Made by a program: the position numbers and the translations under genes. From contig NZ_CP094997.1 of NCBI RefSeq assembly GCF_022869785.1, positions 6,825,001 to 6,889,000 on the forward strand: 64,000 nt of DNA, given 5' to 3'. Under the pieces are notes generated by a model that was given only the letters and a program-made list of their open reading frames with translations, was not told where the DNA came from and searched no databases. Source of the stretch: Dyadobacter chenwenxiniae. GTDB taxonomy: Bacteria > Bacteroidota > Bacteroidia > Cytophagales > Spirosomataceae. Position 1 is the first letter of the stretch, and each line of letters begins with the position of its first letter. Shown in pieces: positions 53,115 to 61,559 of this stretch.

Positions 53115-55697
53115 TTACCTTCCAAACTTAATAGAAGTCCCCACGCGCCAGCCCATTCCTTTAAAATGACTGCCGTGGAACTGAGCGACGGCTTCCAGGC
53201 GGATAACGCGCAGAATGTCGTCTATTCCATAAACCGCCTCGGTATAATTGTGGATTGTTGGTGCTCTCAGATAATGCAATTGAAGCGTTTCCGAGATGCC
53301 GGTGATCCGTAATGCTTCTATCCGGGTAAGTGCAAATCGCTGCGAAGTCCAGATCGCGTGTGCCTGGAAAAACCAGGAATCTGTACTGTAACGATAAAAG
53401 GGCAGCATTCTGAACTGGTCCGGTGGATAAGCATATTGAAAGAAAAACTCATTGCCCATGAAATGTCGGTAATCAGGGAAATACATCTGTTTTCTGCTTA
53501 AAAAGCTGCCACCATTCACAAAATATTCCAGATTGCTCCTTGGGCCAAGGCTCAAATTCTGCCTGACCGTTCCTTGCAGCATGGAATAATCCACATCGCC
53601 GGCCACGCCAACCCCCCTTTTATAATTTACGCTAAAAGACGGCCCCTTGCTCCTCAAATAACGTTTTTCTCCGTTTCTGATCAGGTATCTTCGCCAGGGA
53701 CGAAGCGTTGCCGTAAGATCCAGCGTTACTGCATCGTGCTCGGGAAATCCGGTGTCTGACAGTTCCTTGTTTATAGGCCGATTGGGTGTGTAGCTGTATT
53801 TGCTCCAAAAGAAAATAGGGCGCGCAGTTTCCTGATTAAAAAGTTCTTCCCTATGCTCGTATTCAACAGCTGCATTAAAGCTCAGGATATCAGCAATGTT
53901 GCGCAACGAAAATTCTGCCCGTCCGAACTGCTTTTGATAAAGCTTCATGTAATTGCGGTCGAAAAACCGGGCGCCGATGCTGTTCGGCAATGGGGGAATT
54001 GGATTGTTATTATTGATCTGGCTAGCCATTTCACCGCCGGTAAGCAGCAAGCTCCAGTTGTTATTGCCGATCGCAGTTTCCAACTGGCCATAAACGCGCT
54101 TACGTCCAAACGAGTATCGAACGAGCGGAGTTACCCTGAAATGGTAGGATTTGCCCCAGCGTTTCTGCCACTCAGTTAAAAAGTTGATCGCGTTACCTTC
54201 TACGGTGTTATAACTGATCGAAAGCAATGGACTTTTGAAATAAAATGTTTGGCGCTCGCCAATGGTATAAGTATTTCCCGTAACCAAATGCAAGGGTTTA
54301 AATGCAACAGAGTCGGGCCGCGTTTTCTCCCTGATCGAATCCTTAACAACCTTAATGCTATCCTGCAGGACGTAGCTGCTGACTTCGGACTTTGTTAACG
54401 GAATGGGCCGTAGTGCTTGCCAATAAGTGGTATCACGCTTATTAGCCATGGAATCGATCACAATTGAATCCTGCCTGACCAGCCGATCGCTGCTGCCTTG
54501 CTGTTTATTTTCCTTTTTCTCCTCCTTTTCGTATTCCTTGGTCAATTTCCGGAAGTTTTTTGTAGAAAATTCCTTTTGGTCCTGAATCATTTTTTCCAAA
54601 TCTTTTTTCCGCTTCGATCCGTCCGCAGGCTTTTCTTTTTTGTGGTCAACGATCACAATGTCTTCCTTCAACCCCGGATCGACGTCAAGCTTTTCGTAAG
54701 TCAATGAAACCAGATATCGGAATTCGCCAGCAAAACCCAGGTAACTTCCATCGATTCGAAATTGCTGATTCACCGGAATCCATACATTCTGAACCGGGCT
54801 GAAAATCTGTTTAGCCGAAATATTCAATCCGCTGGTTGTCGTTTGCAGATCATAACTATGAATGGCCCAACGATCTTCCAGAATAAAAAGGCTCCCTTTA
54901 AAAACGCCTTCACCATAAGCTTTGGGAATCACCTTAATCTTGTTGACCAGTTGTCCCTGATCTTCAAAATAACCTTCATATTCAAACTTGTAATAAGCAA
55001 ATGCTCTCGGTGAAAGCGGAGAAATCGTCCCTGCAATTTCAGGACTGTATAAGCTGGCAAGAATATACTCGTTGGGAGATGGAATGCTGTTATCGAGGCT
55101 GTTTCGCGTTGAAACGATTTTCTGTGTATAACTCGCGGGTCGTCTGTATTTGATTTCGGCAACGCTCTCGTTGAGGATTGCTTTCCCTTCCTGAATGCCT
55201 TCTTTTTTAAGCCTGCGCTCGACGAGATAAGGGATTTTTGTAGGTAATGCTGTGCTCCGGGAATAAACCTTGGCAGTGTAACCGCGTAATTGCAGTTGAT
55301 GGAAACGCGCTTTTGCAATTGCGCGCCGCATTATACTGTAAGCAGGATCTTCCTTGCCTTTGCCGATGGTCGCTTCCTGTAAATTGAGTGCATGCTCCTC
55401 CAGGACAATGTTCAGTTCTGTAAAGTCGCTGCCAATCGTAACGTTTTTGGAAGTGCTTTTAAACCCCAGATATTGAAAAATAATCTCATAACTTCCCGGC
55501 GCCAAACTGAATTCATAAGCACCTTCTTCATTGGCCATGGTTCCGTTACTGGTCCCCTTAACTGCAATTCCAGCATAGGGAAGCGCTTCGCCTTTGTTGG
55601 TCATAATGCGTCCTTTGATTCCGCCGGCGATTAATTGGGGTTGTAGTCCAACAAAAAGTATCACGAGTAACAATAGGCGCATAGAGGGGTCTGTCAT
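53115..55697 (-). CDS. DUF5686-type outer-membrane protein with carboxypeptidase-like regulatory domain
   Basis: 860 residues. Signal peptide (about 6-25), carboxypeptidase-D-like domain (26-110, with GEALPYAGIAVKGTSNGTMANEEG), then the long DUF5686 region, rich in aromatics and ending in WRVGTSIKFGR, which looks like outer-membrane barrel strands. A lysine/glutamate-rich segment (about 365-405, with KRKKDLEKMIQDQKEF) suggests a periplasmic linker. Function of DUF5686 is not established; such proteins belong to the Bacteroidota outer membrane. The Met at 55682 (MRLLLLVILF) is an equally good start. Stand-alone gene; its stop is 2 bp from the small ORF's stop. Confidence 0.85.
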   Translation of the reverse strand: MTDPSMRLLLLVILFVGLQPQLIAGGIKGRIMTNKGEALPYAGIAVKGTSNGTMANEEGAYEFSLAPGSYEIIFQYLGFKSTSKNVTIGSDFTELNIVLEEHALNLQEATIGKGKEDPAYSIMRRAIAKARFHQLQLRGYTAKVYSRSTALPTKIPYLVERRLKKEGIQEGKAILNESVAEIKYRRPASYTQKIVSTRNSLDNSIPSPNEYILASLYSPEIAGTISPLSPRAFAYYKFEYEGYFEDQGQLVNKIKVIPKAYGEGVFKGSLFILEDRWAIHSYDLQTTTSGLNISAKQIFSPVQNVWIPVNQQFRIDGSYLGFAGEFRYLVSLTYEKLDVDPGLKEDIVIVDHKKEKPADGSKRKKDLEKMIQDQKEFSTKNFRKLTKEYEKEEKKENKQQGSSDRLVRQDSIVIDSMANKRDTTYWQALRPIPLTKSEVSSYVLQDSIKVVKDSIREKTRPDSVAFKPLHLVTGNTYTIGERQTFYFKSPLLSISYNTVEGNAINFLTEWQKRWGKSYHFRVTPLVRYSFGRKRVYGQLETAIGNNNWSLLLTGGEMASQINNNNPIPPLPNSIGARFFDRNYMKLYQKQFGRAEFSLRNIADILSFNAAVEYEHREELFNQETARPIFFWSKYSYTPNRPINKELSDTGFPEHDAVTLDLTATLRPWRRYLIRNGEKRYLRSKGPSFSVNYKRGVGVAGDVDYSMLQGTVRQNLSLGPRSNLEYFVNGGSFLSRKQMYFPDYRHFMGNEFFFQYAYPPDQFRMLPFYRYSTDSWFFQAHAIWTSQRFALTRIEALRITGISETLQLHYLRAPTIHNYTEAVYGIDDILRVIRLEAVAQFHGSHFKGMGWRVGTSIKFGR

Positions 55698-55783
55698 TTA
55701 GTTGCAATAAGCACAAATTCAACGAAATTACTGTTTCGTTATGCTTACGCACTATATAACCGTACCAATGCATTAAACGCAAA

Positions 55784-55822
55784 GAAAAAAGCAGTGAACG
55801 AACCACGTCGCACACTGCTTTT
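55784..55822 (-). terminator. Intrinsic terminator of the DsbA-like gene
   Basis: AAAAGCAGTG (55787-55796) pairs with CACTGCTTTT (55813-55822); on the reverse strand a T6 run follows. The loop of 16 is large. It lies 17 bp after the gene's stop. Confidence 0.75.
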
Positions 55823-55838
55823 TAGATCCAATAGCAGG

Positions 55839-56549
55839 TTAGTCACATTGGCCGTCAACCGTGCAATTCGCACCGTCTGCCAGAGAAATCAATGGTTCGG
55901 GGTTTGCCTTTTCCCATTCTGAAAATGATTTTTCCAAAGCGCCTAGAAACGTCTCCGGCTGTTGTGCGCCTGAAACGGCATATTTGCGGTCTAATACAAA
56001 AAAGGGAACGCCGCGCGCACCCACTTGCTGCGCTTCATAAATGTCATGACGAACTTGCTCACTGAACCGGGTGGTTTCCAGGACAGACTTTAATTCAGCC
56101 ACATCAAGTCCGATTGCTGAACCCAGGTCAAGCAAAGTTTCCTTATCGGCCGTGTTTTTTCCATCAGTGAAGTAAGCCTTGAATAATTGCTCTTCAGCCT
56201 CGTCGCCTTTTCCCTGGGTTTTTGCATATTGTACAAACCGGTGCGCATCGAATGAATTCGCAACAACGGCCTTATCCATATTATATTCCAAACCCACTTC
56301 GGCTGCAATCGAAGTCACATGATCATTCATTTGGGCTGCATATTCAGGCGTCCAGCCTTTCACTTCCGCCAGATAATCGTTGATGGTTCTTCCTGGCTCC
56401 GTTTTCATGGCCGGGTTAAGCTGGAAGCTTTTCCATTCCACCTGAATCTTTTCTTTTTGAGGAAACTGTTCCAATGCCTTTTCAAACTTCCGTTTGCCTA
56501 TGTAGCAAAAAGGACACATTACATCACTCCATATTTCAACTTTCATCAT
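55839..56549 (-). CDS. DsbA-family oxidoreductase (FrnE-like)
   Basis: 236 residues, no signal peptide, so a cytoplasmic thioredoxin-fold protein. Active-site C12PFC15 in WSDVMCPFCYIGKRKFEKAL, an inserted helical domain, and the cis-Pro region GARGVPFFVLDRKYAVSGAQ. FrnE/2-hydroxychromene isomerase relatives act as thiol oxidoreductases in oxidative or metal stress. It ends with CTVDGQCD, two more cysteines, which could form a resolving pair or bind metal. Start at the first of two Mets. It lies 56 bp after the nitroreductase gene on the same strand, likely in one transcript under the HxlR regulator region. Confidence 0.92.
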   Translation of the reverse strand: MMKVEIWSDVMCPFCYIGKRKFEKALEQFPQKEKIQVEWKSFQLNPAMKTEPGRTINDYLAEVKGWTPEYAAQMNDHVTSIAAEVGLEYNMDKAVVANSFDAHRFVQYAKTQGKGDEAEEQLFKAYFTDGKNTADKETLLDLGSAIGLDVAELKSVLETTRFSEQVRHDIYEAQQVGARGVPFFVLDRKYAVSGAQQPETFLGALEKSFSEWEKANPEPLISLADGANCTVDGQCD

Positions 56550-56605
56550 ATCAGTCAGTTAGTTCAATTAATGATCTGTTGCCGCGGACTTATTGCTGGC
56601 GCTTA

Positions 56606-57238
56606 TCAGATCGAAATAAAAAGCTCCTCGTGCGATCTTCTTACCTTTTTCGCTTTTGACAAACCATCATTTTCAGCGTCGCGGTAACCCAATGTCATGA
56701 TAACAACACTTTTCAATCCTTTTTCGGTCAAACCTAAAATTTCATCCAGTTTGGCGTTATTAAAACCTTCCATAGGCGTTGCATCCACGTGTTCCGTAGC
56801 CGCCGCAACCAGCGCGTGTCCTAATGCAATGTAAGCCTGCCTTGCCGCCCAGTTGAAATTCCCTTCATCTGAACGCGCCTGGACGCTGTTGGTAACATTC
56901 TCCTGGAATTTTGACAACGATTCCACAGAAATCCCACGTGTCGTTGCAATCAGATTCATATACTCGCTGATTTGCGCGGCTGTAATTTTGTCCCAGGCTG
57001 CAAAAACAAGCAGATGTGATGCGTCCGGAATCTGCGGCTGCGGAGCGGCTTCCTTAAAAATCCTGTTTTTCGTTTCCTGGTCACTGATCACAACGATGTT
57101 ATAGGGTTGTAAGCCAGCAGAAGAAGGGGATAACTTGATGGCTTCCAGTATCGTATTCAATTTCTCCTGTGGAACTGCCTGTCCATTCATTCTTTTAGCA
57201 GCATATCTCCAGTTTAGGTCTTCTATAAGATTATTCAT
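56606..57238 (-). CDS. Nitroreductase-family NAD(P)H oxidoreductase
   Basis: 210 residues, FMN-dependent. Family pattern: WRYAAKRMNG (basic FMN-phosphate-binding start), LSPSSAGLQPYNIVVIS, ARQAYIALGHALVAAATEH and GFNNAKLDEILGL, ending KKVRRSHEELFIS. It is of the NfsB/YdgI type and reduces nitroaromatics or quinones. The frame extends to a TTG at 57269, but the ATG at 57238 matches the family start. Divergent from an HxlR regulator gene with a 94-bp gap containing two opposed -7 boxes, a typical arrangement for regulated oxidoreductases. Confidence 0.93.
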   Translation of the reverse strand: MNNLIEDLNWRYAAKRMNGQAVPQEKLNTILEAIKLSPSSAGLQPYNIVVISDQETKNRIFKEAAPQPQIPDASHLLVFAAWDKITAAQISEYMNLIATTRGISVESLSKFQENVTNSVQARSDEGNFNWAARQAYIALGHALVAAATEHVDATPMEGFNNAKLDEILGLTEKGLKSVVIMTLGYRDAENDGLSKAKKVRRSHEELFISI

Positions 57239-57265
57239 TTCAAATATTTTGTTAAATTCGATGTG

Positions 57266-57273
57266 CAAACTTA
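57266..57273 (-). promoter_or_regulatory. Possible -7 box for the nitroreductase operon
   Basis: Reverse strand TAAGTTTG, an exact TAnnTTTG match, 28 bp before the ATG at 57238. It is 13 bp from the opposed hxlR box, so one bound regulator could affect both. Confidence 0.5.
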
Positions 57274-57286
57274 AATAAATAAACTA

Positions 57287-57294
57287 TACATTTG
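57287..57294 (+). promoter_or_regulatory. Possible -7 box for the HxlR gene
   Basis: TACATTTG, exact TAnnTTTG match, 38 bp before the ATG at 57333. No TTG at normal spacing. Confidence 0.5.
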
Positions 57295-57332
57295 TAAGTA
57301 CTATACCAAAGGATAGCTTAAAAAGTTCACTC

Positions 57333-57710
57333 ATGGAAGCAGCAGACGTAGAAGTCACAGCAAAAAAAGCCCCCCACACCTACGGAGAATGCACGAAAAG
57401 CATGCTGCCGGTCCGCGATGCATTGGCAGTGCTAAGCGGAAAGTGGAAATTGCCGATCATCATTTCCCTCATCTTCGGAAACAAACGTTTCTCCCAAATA
57501 GCCAAAGAAATTCCTGGCATTACAGATAAAATGTTGTCGAAAGAACTAAGAGACCTGGAAGCCAACTGCCTCGTTAAAAGAACAGTCTACGATTCCATTC
57601 CGGTGGTTGTGGAATATACATTAACTGATTACGGCCACACATTAAAGCCGGTGATCGAGGTGCTGCGGAATTGGGGAGTAGCGCATAGGGATCGAATTAT
57701 GCATTTGTAG
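57333..57710 (+). CDS. HxlR-family transcriptional regulator
   Basis: 125-residue winged-helix regulator. HxlR landmarks: VLSGKWKLPIIISL, FSQIAKEIPGITDKMLSKEL, the wing with TVYDSIPVVVEYTLTDYG and L.PVIEVL..WG at the C-terminal dimer helix. A single Cys20 (GECTKSMLPV) just before the DNA-binding domain matches the redox-sensing Cys of YodB/HypR-type members. It is divergent from the nitroreductase-dsbA pair and is the probable regulator of that pair in response to quinones, diamide or disulfide stress. Confidence 0.93.
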   Translation: MEAADVEVTAKKAPHTYGECTKSMLPVRDALAVLSGKWKLPIIISLIFGNKRFSQIAKEIPGITDKMLSKELRDLEANCLVKRTVYDSIPVVVEYTLTDYGHTLKPVIEVLRNWGVAHRDRIMHL

Positions 57711-57770
57711 ACCGAATAGTAACCAATTTTTAAAGCAGCTGACTCTCTGGAAAAGTTTGAAATTTGACAC

Positions 57771-57799
57771 AAAAAAAGCAACCCTCGCAGGTTGCTTTT
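57771..57799 (-). terminator. Intrinsic terminator of fba
   Basis: GCAACC/GGTTGC stem (57778-57783 with 57790-57795) extended by A/T pairs, with T7 on the reverse strand, about 34 bp after the fba stop. Confidence 0.85.
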
Positions 57800-57832
57800 C
57801 CTCAAATTAAAATCAAAAACTCAGCCAAAAAA

Positions 57833-58912
57833 TCATCCCAGCTGATTAATACAATTCAAATCCTCAAACGCCAGTTTCAGACGTTGGATCATGCTTTCTT
57901 CGCCTTTGCGTAACCATACGCGTGGGTCGTAGTATTTTTTGTTTGGCGAATCCGGGCCATTTGGATTGCCTAGTTGCGTTTGCAGAAAGCCTTCGTTTTC
58001 TTTGTAATATTTCAAAAGACCTTCCCAGGTTGACCATTGCATATCGGTGTCAATGTTCATTTTGATGGCTCCGTATTCAATCGCTTCGCGGATTTCTTCG
58101 CGGGAAGAGCCTGATCCTCCGTGGAATACGAAGTTAACGGGCAATTCAGCAGTTCCGAATTTCTCCTGGATAAATTGCTGTGAGTTGCGAAGGATTTTCG
58201 GTTCAAGCTTCACATTTCCCGGCTTGTAAACACCGTGAACATTACCGAATGCTGCTGCAATGGTGAAATTTGGTGAGATTTTAGAAAGCTCTTCGTATGC
58301 GTAAGCAACTTCTTCCGGCTGCGTATAAAGTTTAGAGCTGTCCACGTCGCTGTTGTCAACGCCATCTTCCTCCCCACCTGTTACACCCAATTCAATTTCA
58401 AGTGTCATGCCGATTTTGGCCATACGCTCGAAGTATTTTGCCGAAATTTCGATGTTTTCTTCAATCGGTTCTTCCGAAAGGTCCAGCATGTGAGAGCTGT
58501 ACAGTGGAATGCCATGTTGGTCGAAATAACGTTCGCCTGCGTCCAGAAGGCCGTCGATCCAAGGGAGCAATTTTTTTGCGCAGTGGTCTGTGTGCAAAAT
58601 TACGGGAATGCCGTAAAGTGCAGCCATTTGGTGGACGTGCATTGCGCCGGAAATTCCACCTGCAATTGCAGCCTGCTGATCCGTGTTTGAAAGACTTTTT
58701 CCAGCATAAAATATAGCTCCGCCATTTGAAAACTGAATGATAACGGGGCTGTTAACCGCTTTGGCAGTTTCAAGAACTGCATTTACTGAGTTGGTTCCAA
58801 CCACGTTAACCGCCGGAAGGGCATAGTTATTTTCGTTGGCGTGGCGGAAAATTTCGCTAACTCCGTCACCGGTTACAACACCGGGCGCAAAGCGTTTTGT
58901 AGTTTCGCTCAT
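57833..58912 (-). CDS. fbaA: Class II fructose-1,6-bisphosphate aldolase
   Basis: 359 residues, same length as E. coli FbaA (class IIA). Zinc ligands and active-site motifs: HTDHCAKKLLPW with the first His and the catalytic Asp, GGEEDGVDNSDVD loop, FGNVHGVYKPGNVKL, FHGGSGSSREEI and MNIDTDMQWSTW. It cleaves fructose-1,6-bisphosphate to dihydroxyacetone phosphate and glyceraldehyde-3-phosphate in glycolysis and gluconeogenesis. Monocistronic with a terminator downstream. The upstream gap (58913-59085) shows only a near -7 box (TATTCTTG at 58946 region) of low value. Confidence 0.98.
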   Translation of the reverse strand: MSETTKRFAPGVVTGDGVSEIFRHANENNYALPAVNVVGTNSVNAVLETAKAVNSPVIIQFSNGGAIFYAGKSLSNTDQQAAIAGGISGAMHVHQMAALYGIPVILHTDHCAKKLLPWIDGLLDAGERYFDQHGIPLYSSHMLDLSEEPIEENIEISAKYFERMAKIGMTLEIELGVTGGEEDGVDNSDVDSSKLYTQPEEVAYAYEELSKISPNFTIAAAFGNVHGVYKPGNVKLEPKILRNSQQFIQEKFGTAELPVNFVFHGGSGSSREEIREAIEYGAIKMNIDTDMQWSTWEGLLKYYKENEGFLQTQLGNPNGPDSPNKKYYDPRVWLRKGEESMIQRLKLAFEDLNCINQLG

Positions 58913-59085
58913 AGTAATAAAGAATATTTTTTCAAGAATAAATTTTACAATTCAGATATAAAAAATGAACTGCGCGGGAATCCCTGCAAGTTAGGTATTT
59001 TACAGAAAATGGAGGAAAGATCAAGGGTATATTATGCTTTATGACGAAGATTAATCTATCTATAATCGTTTTGGCGCAATCTGCG

Positions 59086-59093
59086 TATCTTTG
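59086..59093 (+). promoter_or_regulatory. Possible -7 box for the small membrane protein operon
   Basis: TATCTTTG, an exact TAnnTTTG match. Transcription would start near 59100, which rules out the TTG (59091) and ATG (59097) starts of the longer frame. Confidence 0.4.
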
Positions 59094-59150
59094 AAAATGA
59101 TTGAATTTGCAGGCATCGGCTTGCATGATTGTATGACGAAAGCATTATTA

Positions 59151-59390
59151 ATGAATTCCAAACTGACCAGGACGATCCTGATTGCCCTCGCACTGGGCTT
59201 TTTTGTAGTGTGGGTCCTCGAATTTCGGCGGACAACCATGTTCGAAAGTTACTGGCTGCTTTTGCTTGCCATTATGTGCTTGTTAATGTTCCAGTTCAGC
59301 AGGTTAAAAGCTTCGTTACTAGCCAAAAAAGAAGCCGAAATGAAGGTTGATATAAAAAAGAACAAGCCGGTTAAAACATCAAAAAAATGA
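59151..59390 (+). CDS. Small two-helix membrane protein, function unknown
   Basis: 79 residues from the ATG at 59151: MNSKLTRTILIALALGFFVV continues the first helix, and a second helix follows (SYWLLLLAIMCLLMFQF), then a basic tail ending KKNKPVKTSKK. Longer starts at 59097 or 59133 exist in the same frame. The stop overlaps the start of the next gene (ATGA, 59387-59390), so the two are translationally coupled and probably work together in the inner membrane. I recognise no family. Confidence 0.7.
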   Translation: MNSKLTRTILIALALGFFVVWVLEFRRTTMFESYWLLLLAIMCLLMFQFSRLKASLLAKKEAEMKVDIKKNKPVKTSKK

Positions 59391-60592
59391 GCATGCTATT
59401 TCTGGGTTTGACGGTCGTTTTCTTTATCCTTGCAGGTTATTATGGGGCTGTGCGCTCTGTTTTGCTGGATGTTTCCATAGACCGTTATTCCTTGCGCCAC
59501 GAAAAATCCGAGGAAGTTTATCAAACATTATACTGGCGCAGGATCCTTCGTATGATCCGCTTGCTAACCGTTGCATTAGGCTGTTTTTGGGCGATAGCAG
59601 CGTTTTATCCGGTCCTTTTGGTGGATCTGGGCGTTCATGAAGGCGCATTGGTAGCCGGTATGTTTGCCGTTTTAATCGTGGTCTGGATGGCGAGTTATTC
59701 CAGCTGGGTGAAAATCGGGCGTGCTTTTCCGGAGGCACTGGACCTTTCCGCATTCCCCGTTCGCGTCGCAGAATGGGTCATTACGCCGTTATATTGGGTT
59801 GTTGAGCCATTTGTAAAAGAAAATATTCTATCGCCTTCGCTGCGCGATGATGCGGCCTCTGCGGACGATCCCGACTTTGATGACCACAGCATTGAGGAAA
59901 GAATGTTTATCAATGCGTTGGATTTCAAAGATTTGCGTATCAGGGATTGTATGATTCCCCGAACGGAAATTTCGGCGGTGAATGTGAATGCAAGCATTGA
60001 GGACTTGCGGACGGCATTCCTGACGAGCGGCCATTCCAAAATCATCGTGCACCGCGAGTCGGTTGATGAGGTTTTGGGTTATTGTCATGCATTATCCCTT
60101 TTCAAAAAGCCAAAAGAGATCAGTAACATTATCACGCCGATCCTGATCGTGCCGGAAGCAATGCCTGCAAGTGATCTTATGCTCCGCTTTTTAGAGGAAA
60201 GAAGAAGTCTGGCATTGGTTGTGGATGAGTTTGGAGGAACGTCGGGACTGGTAAGTGTGGAAGACGTCGTAGAACAAATTTTTGGTGAAATTCAGGATGA
60301 ATATGACTCCACCGAAGACTGGACGGAGCGTAAACTGGACGATGATAGTTACATTCTGAGCGCCCGGCATGAGCTGGATTATTTAAACGAAAAATACGGA
60401 TGGGAGCTTCCGGAAGGCGATTATGATACATTAGCCGGGATGGTGATCGACTATTTTGGCGACTTGCCGGAAGTGAATGAAACGGTGAGCATTCCGCCTT
60501 ACGCATTCCAGGTCGTTTCTATGCAGGACACGCGCATTGAACTCGTCAGATTAACCATTGAAGAAAGAGAGAAGAAAAGCGAAAAAAGTTAA
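59387..60592 (+). CDS. CNNM/CBS-domain membrane protein (hemolysin C/CorC type, GldE-like)
   Basis: 401 residues. Three to four membrane helices in the first 140 residues (CNNM/DUF21 domain), then a tandem CBS pair (about 185-300, with LRIRDCMIPRTEISAVNVN and LALVVDEFGGTSGLVSVEDV) and a CorC_HlyC domain (about 315-390, with YGWELPEGDYDTLAGMVIDY). Such proteins are linked to metal-ion (Mg or Co) efflux. In gliding Bacteroidota the related GldE has this architecture; whether this is GldE or an ordinary hemolysin-family protein cannot be decided here. Coupled to the small membrane protein upstream. Confidence 0.85.
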   Translation: MSMLFLGLTVVFFILAGYYGAVRSVLLDVSIDRYSLRHEKSEEVYQTLYWRRILRMIRLLTVALGCFWAIAAFYPVLLVDLGVHEGALVAGMFAVLIVVWMASYSSWVKIGRAFPEALDLSAFPVRVAEWVITPLYWVVEPFVKENILSPSLRDDAASADDPDFDDHSIEERMFINALDFKDLRIRDCMIPRTEISAVNVNASIEDLRTAFLTSGHSKIIVHRESVDEVLGYCHALSLFKKPKEISNIITPILIVPEAMPASDLMLRFLEERRSLALVVDEFGGTSGLVSVEDVVEQIFGEIQDEYDSTEDWTERKLDDDSYILSARHELDYLNEKYGWELPEGDYDTLAGMVIDYFGDLPEVNETVSIPPYAFQVVSMQDTRIELVRLTIEEREKKSEKS

Positions 60593-60621
60593 CAGATTCA
60601 TAAGAACAATTAATCAATCCA

Positions 60622-61520
60622 ATGAAAGTAAATACATTATCAAGTTTTCTGTTAACGACAATATTCTTTTTGCCCCATTTATTATTAGCTCAAAAGTCAG
60701 ATTTAAAAAGTCAGCTGGAAAGCATTACCAGACAAGTTGACGGCATTGCAGGCGTTGCCATCCAGGATCTTCAAGGCAAGGAAACCATTATCCTGAATGC
60801 AGATCACAAATTTCCAATGCTCAGCTCTTTCAAATTCCCCATCGCGATGGCCGTTCTGGATCAGGTTGATAAAGGGAAATTATCGCTAAACCAGAAATAT
60901 CACCTCACCAAAGAAGACGTTCAGCTCAAAACTTACAGCCCGCTGCGGGACAAATATCCGGATGGAAATGTCGATCTGACCATTGCAGATCTGCTGGCTA
61001 GCATGGTTTCATTGAGTGACAACATTGCCTGCGACATTCTCTTCAAACTGGCTGGCGGAACAAAACCGGTTCAGGATTATGTGCACGGTTTGGGCGTAAA
61101 GGACATTGCTATCGTTGCCAATGAAGAGCAAATGGGGCAGGACTGGAATGTTCAGTATACCAATTGGTGCAAGCCGGGTGCTATGCTGCAATTGCTGGAA
61201 ATTTTTCATAAAGGAAAAAATCTTTCTAAAACCAGCCAGGATTTTTTATCCAAAATCATGATCGACGGACCTACTGGCATGAACCGGATCAAAGGCCAGT
61301 TGCCTAAAGATGCCATTGTCGCTCATAAAACGGGCACTTCCGGCACGAATGACAAAGGCATGATGGCCGCCGTAAATGACGTCGGCATTGTCAAAATGCC
61401 AAATGGTAAAGTTTTGCGATTGTATTGTTCGTCTCCAATTCAACGGCTGATCTGAAAGCGATCGAATCGGTTATGGCGCAGGTTTCCAAGGCAGCATTTG
61501 AGCATTATGCATCAAAATAG
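60622..61520 (+). pseudogene. Class A beta-lactamase with one frameshift near the 3' end
   Basis: Signal peptide (1-23), then class A motifs: SSFK (active-site Ser/Lys), SDN (in LSDNIACD), the Glu region VANEEQMGQDWNVQY and KTGTSG (in AHKTGTSGTNDKG), typical of the PER/VEB/CfxA-like A2 subclass of Bacteroidota. After KVL the frame runs out at 61455 with an unrelated tail (RLYCSSPIQRLI). One base away the family C-terminus continues as AIVLFVSNSTADLKAIESVM and onward to 61520. Total length is 899 bp, one less than a multiple of three; restoring one G at 61416 (TTGGCG) gives a 299-residue enzyme. The lost part is the last strand and helix, so the product would likely misfold. Confidence 0.88.
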
Positions 61521-61559
61521 GAGGTTTTGTGGCTCGTTTTATTATTAAGTTTTTGAAAA

